Shown here in pieces: positions 44,370 to 53,116 of a DNA stretch of 64,000 nt (position 1 is its first letter; every line of letters starts with the position of its first letter). The notes under the pieces are model-generated. The model searched no databases. It was not told where the DNA came from and saw nothing but the letters and a program-made list of their open reading frames with translations. The stretch lies in contig NZ_OY781872.1 in assembly GCF_963677065.1 (NCBI RefSeq), positions 2,537,419-2,601,418 of the forward strand, read 5' to 3'. A program made the translations under genes and the position numbers. The stretch comes from an uncultured Methanoregula sp. (GTDB taxonomy: Archaea; Halobacteriota; Methanomicrobia; Methanomicrobiales; Methanospirillaceae).

Positions 44370-44842
44370 GTTGCAACTAGACCCGGAATCAGAAGGGTAT
44401 GAAAACCGGTGGCCACGACCACACACTATTTTCCGACTCGTTGCAACTAGACCCGGAATCAGAAGGGTATGAAAACTTGGGATGGCCCGAGGCGACAACG
44501 GAGTACTTTCTGGTTGCAACTAGACCCGGAATTAGAAGGGTATGAACACTGATCTCCCCCATACTTAACATCTTCAAGAATTTTGTTGCAACTAGACCCG
44601 GAATTAGAAGGGTATGAAAACGTTTGATCTTTTTACTGGTTTAACAGTGACACCGACCGTTGCAACTAGACCCGGAATTAGAAGGGTATGAAAACATATT
44701 TCCGCGTCTTAAATATACCGAAAAAAGATAGGTTGCAACTAGACCCGGTATCAGAAGGGTATGAAAACCAGTTCCTCAATAACCTCTTTGTTGAGATATT
44801 CACGAGTTGCAATTAGACCCGGAATCAGATGGGAAATAATTC
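44370..44842 (+). CRISPR. CRISPR array 4, 7 repeats
   Basis: Repeat starts: 44370, 44440, 44513 (ends GAACAC), 44585, 44659, 44732 and 44806 (terminal, 3' half degenerate). Spacers are 33-37 bases. Same 37-base consensus as the other arrays. No spacer is shared with array 3 by eye, although the two leaders and upstream flanks are copies. Confidence 0.95.
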
Positions 44843-45369
44843 AAACAAACACGAGAATTATTGACAGGAATGTTCGATCTTTTTCATTCCCGGATATAGC
44901 CGTCCTTAAATGACCATGGAAATATATTTAAGCAGGAATGTACAACATAAGAAATGCCCAGTTTTCTGGTGCAGAGCTCATGCTCTTGCATTTCTGTTCT
45001 TCTCAATGAATTCCCTGCACCGCAATCGCGAGGGATACCGGTATTCAGCCCCTTCGTGAAAAATTCCAATACACAATTCACCCGGCATCCGCTCCGTTGA
45101 CTGCCAGGATTCACTCTCAATTACATTTCTCCAGAACGGAGACGATACCCTGCAGCGTTAAGAAGAACAGGATTCCTTCTGTGGCGTTCCGGTAATCGCT
45201 TTACCGGAACTTCCGCCGGCATCCGGCAATGGTTTTTCCAGGATCCCTGACAGGAATACCGGAAGGTCCGTTTCACGAAAAAGACCGGCACTCAGGACAA
45301 GCCGGACAGAACGGAATCAACAGGCGGATCTCTGCACACAGAAACTGCAATTAAGATAGGAGCATTTCC
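44843..45369. other. Intergenic, no gene seen
   Basis: About 530 bases between array 4 and the PsbP-like gene. A 78-codon minus-strand frame has no recognisable features. AGGAG at 45358-45362 belongs to the next gene. Confidence 0.5.
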
Positions 45370-46086
45370 ATGAAACCCAGAAAAAACCAGAACATGTACT
45401 GCCTTCCGGTCATCTCACTCCTGATATTCTTCGTGGTAGCCGGTCCATCGGTAATTTCCATGATGCCTCCGGCAGTAAAAGAGTATATCCCGGCGACAAA
45501 CCAGTCCACGGGCCAGGGAATCGCGATACCCACCTATGCAGCGCCGGTTGTTACATCTGCCCCGGCCGGATCAGAGACAGGGACCCGCGAGTACAGCAAT
45601 TCACAATACGGCATCGCTCTCTCGTATCCGGCAACATGGCAACTCACGGAAAATCCCCAACTCTCACTCAAGGATTATGGCCGGAAGACGCTGACGATTG
45701 CGACCCTGCGGGGCCCGGGTATGAATCCGGCAACCTTCTCGATCGATGTGGATCCAAGCTCTGCAACCGATCTTGATACGTACTTTAACCGGGCGTTTCT
45801 CGCACTCCAGAATACGTATCCACAGGGATGGAAGATTACCAAGCAGTACACCCAATTCCGCGTATCCGACAATCTCGCCTATCGTCTAGATTATTCGGTC
45901 AACCATGACGACACAAAAACGGATGACTACAGCATCGACATCATAACGATCGCCAGAGGAGCTCCGTATATCTTCACCCTCAAAGTAGCGGGGGCTGCAT
46001 ACAAAGAACAGCTCGGGAATTTTGAAGCAATCCTCAAATCCATCCGGATAACCCCGACAGCAATCACAACCGGGCAGGGATCCTGA
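45370..46086 (+). CDS. Membrane-anchored PsbP-like protein
   Basis: A 238-residue protein with an N-terminal membrane anchor (CLPVISLLIFFVVAGPSVI), a P/T/S/A linker (about 30-75) and a globular domain starting REYSNSQYGIALSYPATWQ. That motif and the later LDYSV...IDIITIARG strands fit the PsbP/DUF1795 fold, which occurs outside the membrane in many prokaryotes without a known common function. AGGAG lies seven bases before the ATG. Its stop overlaps the next start (TGATG), so the two are translated together. Confidence 0.65.
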   Translation: MKPRKNQNMYCLPVISLLIFFVVAGPSVISMMPPAVKEYIPATNQSTGQGIAIPTYAAPVVTSAPAGSETGTREYSNSQYGIALSYPATWQLTENPQLSLKDYGRKTLTIATLRGPGMNPATFSIDVDPSSATDLDTYFNRAFLALQNTYPQGWKITKQYTQFRVSDNLAYRLDYSVNHDDTKTDDYSIDIITIARGAPYIFTLKVAGAAYKEQLGNFEAILKSIRITPTAITTGQGS

Positions 46087-46547
46087 TGGAGGGCTGGAGT
46101 AAAAATGAGAGAATGCTCCTCCTGGGAGGCGTTCTCACCATCGCTCTGGTGCTGGTCGTATTGATGTCACAGTTCTTTGTCGTACCCATGTACAAGGAAT
46201 CCGTCCGGAACGCCGAGAGGGCAGCCCAGGAACTCAAAATAAAGGACGACAATATCCTCCTGCCGCCGAAAGGAGATGATCTCAAAATTGTCGGGAAATG
46301 GTGCGATGCGATCCAGTACACCTGGACCGGAAAAGTTGCCGATGTTGTTGAATTCAAAGCCGACGGGACCTATATCCAGAACACCGGTTCCAGTTCCGCA
46401 ACCAAAGGCACCTGGGGCAGGCTGAAAGGGAATAACCGGTTAGTAACCAGATACGCGGGAATGACGACTGACGGAACGGATCTCAGGTTTGATTCATCCG
46501 GCACCAAGCTTTCCGTGAATAGTATCTACCATATTCGGGTTCCCTGA
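46086..46547 (+). CDS. Membrane-anchored lipocalin-like or beta-rich protein
   Basis: A 153-residue protein with one N-terminal membrane helix (LLLGGVLTIALVLVVLMSQFF), a short helical stalk, and a beta-rich domain with IVGKWCDAIQYTW, VVEFKADGTYIQ and TKGTWGRLKGN. This pattern of short strands (GxW, F-x-DGT, G-x-W) resembles small lipocalin-like domains. Its coupling by TGATG to the PsbP-like gene suggests a joint envelope role. Function unknown. Confidence 0.6.
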   Translation: MEGWSKNERMLLLGGVLTIALVLVVLMSQFFVVPMYKESVRNAERAAQELKIKDDNILLPPKGDDLKIVGKWCDAIQYTWTGKVADVVEFKADGTYIQNTGSSSATKGTWGRLKGNNRLVTRYAGMTTDGTDLRFDSSGTKLSVNSIYHIRVP

Positions 46548-46623
46548 AGGATATGACGGGTCCTTTTTTGAACATTAATTGGCTGAACCAATCGGAAAAC
46601 AAAAAGTACAAGGAAAGTAAAGC

Positions 46624-46908
46624 ATGGATTGTCTTGGTAAGAAAGAATGGATCCTTATCTATATCGGGCTGGCTGCGGTCATCATAATCGCACTGGTCCT
46701 GCTTGGATTCCTCATAGTGTGTATCGTATGGCCACAGGTTGTGCACGGGACGGGTTCCGTTCAGAATGTCGGGTGTAATGTCCCAGAAAAACCCGTCATG
46801 TCCCTACCAACAACACTTCATTCCGATGTATTTGCTCTAATGGCAATCGTATCGACTCAAGGAGATCCTTTAAGGACTTCATGTATACCCCAATCCGGAT
46901 TACGATAA
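46624..46908 (+). CDS. Small single-helix membrane protein, hypothetical
   Basis: A 94-residue frame with one strong membrane helix (residues about 10-36) and a polar C-terminal half without family features. AAGGAAA lies about 8 bases upstream. The C-terminal half after residue 45 looks less protein-like, so the frame may be truncated or decayed. Confidence 0.4.
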   Translation: MDCLGKKEWILIYIGLAAVIIIALVLLGFLIVCIVWPQVVHGTGSVQNVGCNVPEKPVMSLPTTLHSDVFALMAIVSTQGDPLRTSCIPQSGLR

Positions 46909-46990
46909 GGGGAATATATGGGAACGGATTTCCGGGTAAGGTAAAAAAACCAGAGTAGTGATCCCTGTGAGGGGAAAGTCACCGCACAAG

Positions 46991-47075
46991 ATTATCACCG
47001 GTTCTGGAACCGTCCGGTGATAATGCAAAGCTCACACACGATTAAATAACCATTTTTATATAAAATAAGCCTGGA
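46991..47075 (+). promoter_or_regulatory. Inverted repeat and promoter before csx16
   Basis: ATTATCACCGG (46991-47001) pairs perfectly with CCGGTGATAAT (47014-47024) across 12 bases. TTTTTATATAAAATAAG (about 47052-47068) is a strong TATA-like element, and GGAG at 47072-47075 is the ribosome binding site. The palindrome could be an operator for the genes that follow or a terminator of the preceding operon. Confidence 0.5.
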
Positions 47076-47084
47076 GATTAATCA

Positions 47085-47426
47085 ATGATATATATCGTGA
47101 CAAGGCATGCCGGGGCAATCGCATGGCTTGTGTCAAAAGGATTTATAGGTGAAATTATTGTCCATCTCTCTTCCGATCAGATCCAAGAGGGTAACACCTA
47201 TATCGGTGTGCTTCCCGTGCCGATGATCAAACGAATTCTCGATGCGGGAAGCAGGTTTTACCTGCTGATCCTCCCGGATCTCTCACTTGACAAACGCGAT
47301 CGGGAACTCACACCGGTGGAGATGGATGAAGCCGGGGCAAAGTTAGTCGAAGTGAAGACGATTGAGTTGGCACCGGTGGACATTGAAAACCAGTCCTGGA
47401 ATCACGCTAGACAGAACGAGGGATAA
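47085..47426 (+). CDS. csx16: Csx16-family CRISPR accessory protein (predicted ring nuclease)
   Basis: A 113-residue protein matching the Csx16 (VVA1548) family: VTRHAGAIAWLVSKG at the N-terminus, YIGVLPVPMIKRI in the middle, and DKRDRELTPVEMDEAGAKLVE near the end. Csx16 occurs with type III CRISPR systems and, as I recall, is considered a ring nuclease that breaks down cyclic tetra-adenylate. Here it lies 15 kb from cas2, after the last array, with its own promoter. It is followed 72 bases later by the DHH-HD protein on the same strand. It would act as the off switch for the CARF nuclease at 28903. Confidence 0.78.
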   Translation: MIYIVTRHAGAIAWLVSKGFIGEIIVHLSSDQIQEGNTYIGVLPVPMIKRILDAGSRFYLLILPDLSLDKRDRELTPVEMDEAGAKLVEVKTIELAPVDIENQSWNHARQNEG

Positions 47427-47498
47427 TAGATAGCAGATCAGAATGGGAAAATTTCCCGGATTAAGATCTGTGGTCCTCTAACGTTCAGGAGAATATGC

Positions 47499-49331
47499 AT
47501 GAAAAACATCCAGCAAAAAAAGAAAGCTATCCTTTTTGGTGGCACTGACGGTCATGGTATCACGATGACAGCAATATCAGAGCGAGCATTAAAATGTCAG
47601 GGCTACGATGTTGAGACAATCTGCCGTTATCCGGACAAAACACTTTCACTTCCCCTCACAATAGATCCCACGGAATGCGGGACCGGGATTCCTGAATATT
47701 TTTGGGCGTTCACGTTTACCAACTGGGATTATTCTTTGCTCGGACCAGGGGATATCATAATGATTGTCGATATCCCGCTACCGATCCCACAACAAATCAG
47801 CGAATTTTCAGCAGCCGAAAAAGGTGTAGAGAAAATACGCCAACTCTGCTCGGATAATAAACGGGTCATACTTATCGATCACCATAAGCATGCCCTCACT
47901 CATTATGGCAAAGCCATCGATGCGGGAGCCGAACTTCAGTTCTCTTTAGGCCCGGTCAAATATACCCATTTTGGAATTCCAGATGACTACACCCTGTTTT
48001 GGGGTTCTATCGGTGCCGTTTGTGATCGTGATCCCTCCACATTACCTATCGAACCTGAAGAAACAGACGTATTTGCAATGCTTGAACTTCAGGCATTATG
48101 GCTCGATAAAGCCAAACTGGATTTGAATAAAACTGGAAATCCACTCGATATAATAAGAAATGATGACCGGCAATCGGTTACTTCAGATCTCAGCCTCGAA
48201 TCCCAGATATATGCTTTTGATAAAGCAGTCACATTCGTGCCGGAACTGGGCAAACTAGGATTAAAGAAACTTGATGCAGCATGTGCAAAGAATAATACCC
48301 CGTATGGTGTTGGAATCGGTATCAATCGCGAGAATCAACATTACATTGTGGTCATCAACTACTGGAAACTCGATTCGATACCCGTTGCACTTAAATTGCA
48401 CAAATGGAGGGACATTGCCGGGCATGACAGTGCTGTAACTATTCCAATGAAAAATCGTCAGTCCGCAGAAAAAAATGCGAAAAAAATAATTGCTATCTTA
48501 AATTCCAATGGGATTGGTACTCCAGGACAGAAAAACAAAGATCCCGATGTTATAGATTATCTTGTCGGGGCTATTGAAAAAAGCCATTCTGACATCCCGG
48601 TCTGGCTGACAATTCATGGGTGGCCACATATTGAAACGGTATTTGCCAATACCCAACTTCTCGGAACTCTTATGAATTGCTCCAAGGCTGATCAAACCAT
48701 CCTAAACTGGTCGGCATTGTTTCACGATCTTGGGAATGGTGCAAATCAATACGCAAAAGAATGTTCTCTGAATGAAGAATATACGAAAGACAACAAAACC
48801 GTGCGAAAGTTCCATCATCTATTAACCGTTGATATCCTGAAGTGCTGGAGAAAGAAGGGATTCTGTAAAGCAGGCAATCTAGGAAATGAGCTTATCACTG
48901 ACGATGACTTCCAGACAATCTGCGAACTTTGTTTCCGGCACAGGAAGGATTCAGAGAAACATATGGATCCCGCGAAGGAAAGATTATGTTCGCTCTTAAG
49001 AATTGCAGATGCCCTTGATAAAACAAAAAGCCGGGCACGTAAGAATGATAGCGGTGATCCCGCCTCAAAAGTTTTAAAGAACCTGGCAATTCAGAATACA
49101 CCTGATTCATGGGAATCCATAAAAAACTGGGAGGGTCAGTTGGCAATCGAGACTATCCGCCTGCATATAACACAAAAAAATAAACAAAACCATATCGTTT
49201 TTGAATTTCTGGTAACTGACCGGCAGAAAGCCGGGTTTATGATTGAAGATTTTAAAAAAGAGCTTAAAACTCTGGACAAAAATATTGCAACCTGGGATGT
49301 CAAGACCGTATTGATCCCACTTTTTAATTAA
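47499..49331 (+). CDS. DHH-HD fusion phosphoesterase next to csx16
   Basis: A 610-residue protein with two predicted metal-dependent phosphohydrolase domains. N-terminal half, DHH-type: ILFGGTDGHG (motif I), IIMIVDIPLP (motif II), VILIDHHKHAL (motif III, DHH) and WGSIGAVCDRD (motif IV-like). C-terminal half, HD-type: HGWPHIETV, SALFHDLGNG, KFHHLLTVDIL, CFRHRKD and RIADALDK. Both sets of metal ligands look intact. DHH and HD enzymes both include cyclic-nucleotide phosphodiesterases. Its place after csx16 suggests work on the CRISPR second messenger or its linear products, but this is inference. GGAG lies seven bases before the ATG. I know no characterised protein with this domain order in this setting. 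Confidence 0.65.
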   Translation: MKNIQQKKKAILFGGTDGHGITMTAISERALKCQGYDVETICRYPDKTLSLPLTIDPTECGTGIPEYFWAFTFTNWDYSLLGPGDIIMIVDIPLPIPQQISEFSAAEKGVEKIRQLCSDNKRVILIDHHKHALTHYGKAIDAGAELQFSLGPVKYTHFGIPDDYTLFWGSIGAVCDRDPSTLPIEPEETDVFAMLELQALWLDKAKLDLNKTGNPLDIIRNDDRQSVTSDLSLESQIYAFDKAVTFVPELGKLGLKKLDAACAKNNTPYGVGIGINRENQHYIVVINYWKLDSIPVALKLHKWRDIAGHDSAVTIPMKNRQSAEKNAKKIIAILNSNGIGTPGQKNKDPDVIDYLVGAIEKSHSDIPVWLTIHGWPHIETVFANTQLLGTLMNCSKADQTILNWSALFHDLGNGANQYAKECSLNEEYTKDNKTVRKFHHLLTVDILKCWRKKGFCKAGNLGNELITDDDFQTICELCFRHRKDSEKHMDPAKERLCSLLRIADALDKTKSRARKNDSGDPASKVLKNLAIQNTPDSWESIKNWEGQLAIETIRLHITQKNKQNHIVFEFLVTDRQKAGFMIEDFKKELKTLDKNIATWDVKTVLIPLFN

Positions 49332-49515
49332 TTTTTTATCGCCGTTTGAGAAAGAACCATTTCCTCCTTTCCTTGATAACGGAACTCGGTGGTACTTATG
49401 AGGATTCTAGAAAAAAAAACGAGAGGTAATACCTTACGACTATTATATCATTGGTTTAGATATTGAAAAAATAATTTCAATATCTTTATTATTCCCCTCT
49501 GCTTATAAGGGCTTT

Positions 49516-50340
49516 ATGAGGAAAAAGTGGCTTTTTGGACTCATTGTTCTTTTATGTGTTGCTGTTATTGCTTTGCCCGTCTCTGCCGCAATCCAACAAT
49601 CAATAACCACAAATTTTGATGCTCAGGGAAAAACTCCCGCATTCGGTGAAGAGATTGCTTCAACACTGGTGATCTCGGCCGGAGATAACGACATAAAAGA
49701 TCTTCTCATCAATTTCTACGATGCTGATGCATATATCGATTACAACTCTTTTAAAAAGGAGATTAATCCGGCCGGCGCTTCAGTGAATATTACTCCAATT
49801 GCTCAGGGTTTTGCCATCGATAGTCTGCCAAAAGGAGTGGTTGTGACAATCACGTTCAATGCGTACCCCAAGACATTGCAGCAGGAGAAACTTCATGTTG
49901 CTGATATTGGATTCCGTTATACCCAGTTAGGGGAGAGAATCGAACCTACCGCAAATAATCCTGAAGTTCCGGTAAAGGCGGATATGAAGTCATCAGCTTA
50001 CTACACCTATGAAAACACCCGAGGGGAAATCGAACGGAACAGCATCGGACTTTATATAGGTGTAATAATGGCATTGGTTGCAATCATTGCTTTTATTATC
50101 ATGTTCGTCAAGCGGCGGGAGTATACCCAGGAAATTCTTCGGATTCAGGAAAACAAAAACCAGCTCCTGGGAGAAATCTACCGTAAAGTTGAGCTTGCGG
50201 AAACCAATCCGGCTGAATATGACTCGTTAAAGAAGAGACTCCGCGATGAGATGGGTTCCAATTCTGGTAAGGAAAAAACTGTTTCAGGAAATGACGGAGG
50301 AAAAAAGCCGCCCCGGAATACTTCCGGCGGATTTGAGTAA
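49516..50340 (+). CDS. Membrane protein partner of tubulin-like GTPase
   Basis: A 274-residue protein: signal peptide (GLIVLLCVAVIALPVSA), an extracellular beta-rich domain (about 26-170), one membrane helix (SIGLYIGVIMALVAIIAFII), then a basic stop-transfer KRR and a cytoplasmic coiled coil (about 205-250) ending in a G/K/N-rich tail. TTATAAGG stands 12 bases before the ATG, so the transcript may be nearly leaderless or start elsewhere. It lies 9-12 bases ahead of the tubulin-like gene. The cytoplasmic coil could anchor the GTPase at the membrane. Confidence 0.7.
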   Translation: MRKKWLFGLIVLLCVAVIALPVSAAIQQSITTNFDAQGKTPAFGEEIASTLVISAGDNDIKDLLINFYDADAYIDYNSFKKEINPAGASVNITPIAQGFAIDSLPKGVVVTITFNAYPKTLQQEKLHVADIGFRYTQLGERIEPTANNPEVPVKADMKSSAYYTYENTRGEIERNSIGLYIGVIMALVAIIAFIIMFVKRREYTQEILRIQENKNQLLGEIYRKVELAETNPAEYDSLKKRLRDEMGSNSGKEKTVSGNDGGKKPPRNTSGGFE

Positions 50341-50352
50341 TGAGGTGAAATG

Positions 50353-52515
50353 ATGACAATTCCAACACTTGTTATTGGTATGGGAATGGGCGGTATCCGC
50401 GTTGTCCAGACCTTTGCTGATGTGGTCAATGAAGCAAAGCAACGGGAGTTTTATGAATTTGTTGCTATCGATTCAAACAGGAAAGATCTATCCGAAGTAA
50501 TCAGATCAGGTCAGGGAATCCAAACGGTTCCTATTGATGAAACTGGGTTTGCAATCGACCAGATGATCCGGAAGGCCGAGTATCTTTACGAAGGCGTATC
50601 TCCAACCGGGGGTGGGGCTATCCGGGATCGTGTCTATGCCAGGTTTTTATTCGATCTGAATTCTGATAAAATAACTTCTGCCCTTGAAGCCGCGATGGTG
50701 AAACTGAAAGGAAAATGGCAGGATAAGAAAGATGTTCAGAATCGGCGGGTTTTGATCTGGGTTATTCATACTCTTGGAGGAGGTACGGGCAGCGGGGCAT
50801 TTCCTTCACTCATTGCCAAAGTACGGGAATTGGCTGAAGGGAACCTGAATGAATATCAGGTTACTCCTATTATTTCGTGCATCGGGATTCTTCCCTCTGC
50901 TACGAATGTCAAAGATATCAGTTCTGCAAAATTTGATAAAAAATACACTGCCAATGCCTACGCCGCGCTCTGTGAAATCAAAAAAATGAGCGAAGGCAGG
51001 AATCTGACTATCCCCACATTTAACACCCATCCAAAAAAGGATATCATCATCTCAAAACGGCCATTTGACCATTATTTCCTCTTTGGTGTGGATGAAGATG
51101 CAATAGTACGACTGCGCGACGGGAAATCTGATGAAGCTGAAGAATATCTCGAAGATGCAAATAACCAGATTGCCTGCATGATGCATTATCTGCCCTATTA
51201 TCCAGGTGGAATTGAGAATCTCTGGCATAATATGAAAGCCCAACCGTTCACGGTCTTCGGGGAGAGTGAGATTACAGTTCCACTTGCAAAAATGCGGGAG
51301 TATGCTAAAGAGAACGATGCGCTCGGAAAAACCCCAAGCGCAGAAAAAAAGAAAGCTCTATCGGATCGTGCTACAACATTGGCCGGATCACCAACCGATG
51401 TTTTGAATGAAACCCGAATTGAGAATGAGTGTCAGTCAGTCGCTGGAAGCGAACGGCTGCGTGGGCTGAGTTATTTCCTTGGTCAGGTTCAAAATGAATT
51501 TAACAAGGAATACGTACGGGTCGAGACAGATTTCACCGATAAGATCGAGAGCCTTTGGGAAAAACTCAAATGCAAAGACTGGGCTTACGATAAAATCAAA
51601 AATTATGACAATGAAAATGTCGATTCTAAATACAAGAGAATCGATGACGTTGTTACATATCGCATCGAAGACAATAAAAAATTCATTGCCTCGTTGATGA
51701 ATGCACCGTTATTCATTCAGAAAAATGAACGTAAGAACCAGAATATTACGAATGGTATACTTCTCAACGATCTCCGGAATGATTATGATCGGTTTTTCAA
51801 AATCAGAAACCTGAAGTCATTTATTGATGGAAGGATCGGTGAACGGTTCAAAGACATTACCGGAACAAAAGATCTGGGTGCAGAAAATATTACTCACCAC
51901 ATCCGTACACGTGAAAACGAACTTAGAATTTCCGGAGAGCATTTATGCGATAGTGGTATCGGGAGAGTTATCAAACTGGGTGTTCCGGATAATAAAATCG
52001 GCCAACTTACCCTGTCTGATCCTAATGGAATAAATGTCTCCAAGTTAACCAGCATGCCGGAATTTCTTGAAATTCTTGGTATTGATGATGCCAAAGCAGA
52101 GAAACTGTTTAAAAACCGCATTGAACTGGCATCCAATTATGCGGTCAAGGTGGCAGTTGGCCTCAGTAAACACCAGGTAAACCGGTTGCCAAGCGAGAAA
52201 GAGCTGCATGCAATCTTTCCCTCGCAGAACGAACCGGTTCTTGCAAAATTCAGCCACCTGCTCAATGAGTGGAAACTAGAAAGAATACCTGTCGATAGTG
52301 TTGCTCCGGACAGGATTGCTTTTATTCCATTCCAGATTGGTATTGAAATTGACGATACCAAGGATTTTGCCTACCGTGAAGATGAATACAAGAATGGAGA
52401 CCTTGCAAAAATTATCGGGATGGAGAATATCGGTATAATCTTCGCGCACCCAGAATGGTTCCCGGAGGATCCGAATGTCCGACGTGCATATCCGCACTTG
52501 TTTCCTGAAAAATGA
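50353..52515 (+). CDS. Tubulin/FtsZ-superfamily GTPase (Tubulin_2-like)
   Basis: A 720-residue protein. The N-terminus (PTLVIGMGMGGIRVV) starts a Rossmann-like GTP-binding domain, and HTLGGGTGSGAF (about 136-147) is the tubulin/FtsZ signature G-box. The FVAIDSN strand and PIISCIGILP fit the same fold. The C-terminal 400 residues are helical and not recognisable as FtsZ C-terminal domain. It is far longer than FtsZ (about 350-400) and matches the non-canonical family often annotated as tubulin-like. The start at 50353 gives better spacing from GAGGTGA than the ATG at 50350. It probably polymerises or scaffolds at the membrane with its upstream neighbour; its cellular role is unknown. Confidence 0.75.
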   Translation: MTIPTLVIGMGMGGIRVVQTFADVVNEAKQREFYEFVAIDSNRKDLSEVIRSGQGIQTVPIDETGFAIDQMIRKAEYLYEGVSPTGGGAIRDRVYARFLFDLNSDKITSALEAAMVKLKGKWQDKKDVQNRRVLIWVIHTLGGGTGSGAFPSLIAKVRELAEGNLNEYQVTPIISCIGILPSATNVKDISSAKFDKKYTANAYAALCEIKKMSEGRNLTIPTFNTHPKKDIIISKRPFDHYFLFGVDEDAIVRLRDGKSDEAEEYLEDANNQIACMMHYLPYYPGGIENLWHNMKAQPFTVFGESEITVPLAKMREYAKENDALGKTPSAEKKKALSDRATTLAGSPTDVLNETRIENECQSVAGSERLRGLSYFLGQVQNEFNKEYVRVETDFTDKIESLWEKLKCKDWAYDKIKNYDNENVDSKYKRIDDVVTYRIEDNKKFIASLMNAPLFIQKNERKNQNITNGILLNDLRNDYDRFFKIRNLKSFIDGRIGERFKDITGTKDLGAENITHHIRTRENELRISGEHLCDSGIGRVIKLGVPDNKIGQLTLSDPNGINVSKLTSMPEFLEILGIDDAKAEKLFKNRIELASNYAVKVAVGLSKHQVNRLPSEKELHAIFPSQNEPVLAKFSHLLNEWKLERIPVDSVAPDRIAFIPFQIGIEIDDTKDFAYREDEYKNGDLAKIIGMENIGIIFAHPEWFPEDPNVRRAYPHLFPEK

Positions 52516-52699
52516 TTTGTAGTTCGGGTAATTACAGTATTTTTCCTTTTTTTAGTAAAAAACATGGAATCATTACTTTGGGTTTTTATCACGACAAAAA
52601 TGAATGCCGATAGCCACATTAAAAGTGTTGCTATGGAGAATGTCGATAGCTGTCCCTCTTGAAGAAATTGGTTTAGAGAACAAAACCACGAATGAAAAG

Positions 52700-52774
52700 T
52701 GCTGCTATGGGGATTCGAACCCCAGTCGCGGGCGTGAAAGGCCCGCATGATTGGCCGGACTACACTATAGCAGC
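52700..52774 (-). tRNA. tRNA-Glu (anticodon TTC)
   Basis: The complement folds as a tRNA: acceptor GCTGCTA (52774-52768) with TAGCAGC (52707-52701), D-arm GTGTAGTCCGGCCAATCA, anticodon stem CGGGC/GCCCG with loop CTTTCAC (anticodon TTC), and T-arm GGGGTTCGAATCCCC. The D-arm sequence is typical of archaeal tRNA-Glu. CCA is not encoded. No intron. Confidence 0.95.
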
Positions 52775-52918
52775 GTGTTGTCCTATCTAGTTTCTCGTAA
52801 CGTCATAAATAGGTTATGGATGGGGACGGGGTGACGGGAGCAGGGCGCTCTCCAAACCGGGTAATTCCGGGAAGCGGTGAGCCGGGCAATCCGCGCAGCG
52901 GAGAGGGGGGGGCCGGCC

Positions 52919-53116
52919 GGAACCGGGGCGTTTAGTTTTTCGTGCAGACAAAAAATTCTGCCGGGCGAAAAATGCCGGAAGATCCCGGAACAGCGTTCTG
53001 ACCCGGGCAGATCTCCCGGAACCGGTCCTTCCGATTTTTCGTGCAGACAAAAAATTCTGCCGGGTAAAAAATGCCAGAAGATACCGTAAAAGCATGGTGA
53101 CACCAGCGGATCTCCC
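52919..53116. repeat. Two tandem 99-base repeats
   Basis: Units 52919-53017 and 53018-53116 are exactly 99 bases each and share TTTTTCGTGCAGACAAAAAA, TTCTGCCGGG and GATCTCCC. A third copy begins at 53117 (GGAACCGGGG) but breaks off. The period is a multiple of three, and several frames stay open across both units, so a coding origin cannot be excluded, but no family is recognisable. They lie upstream of tRNA-Glu on its strand. Confidence 0.7.

Noticed and set aside
44884..45120. 78-codon minus-strand frame after array 4
   Set aside because: No motifs, no start signal, and it covers a region with no other sign of coding.
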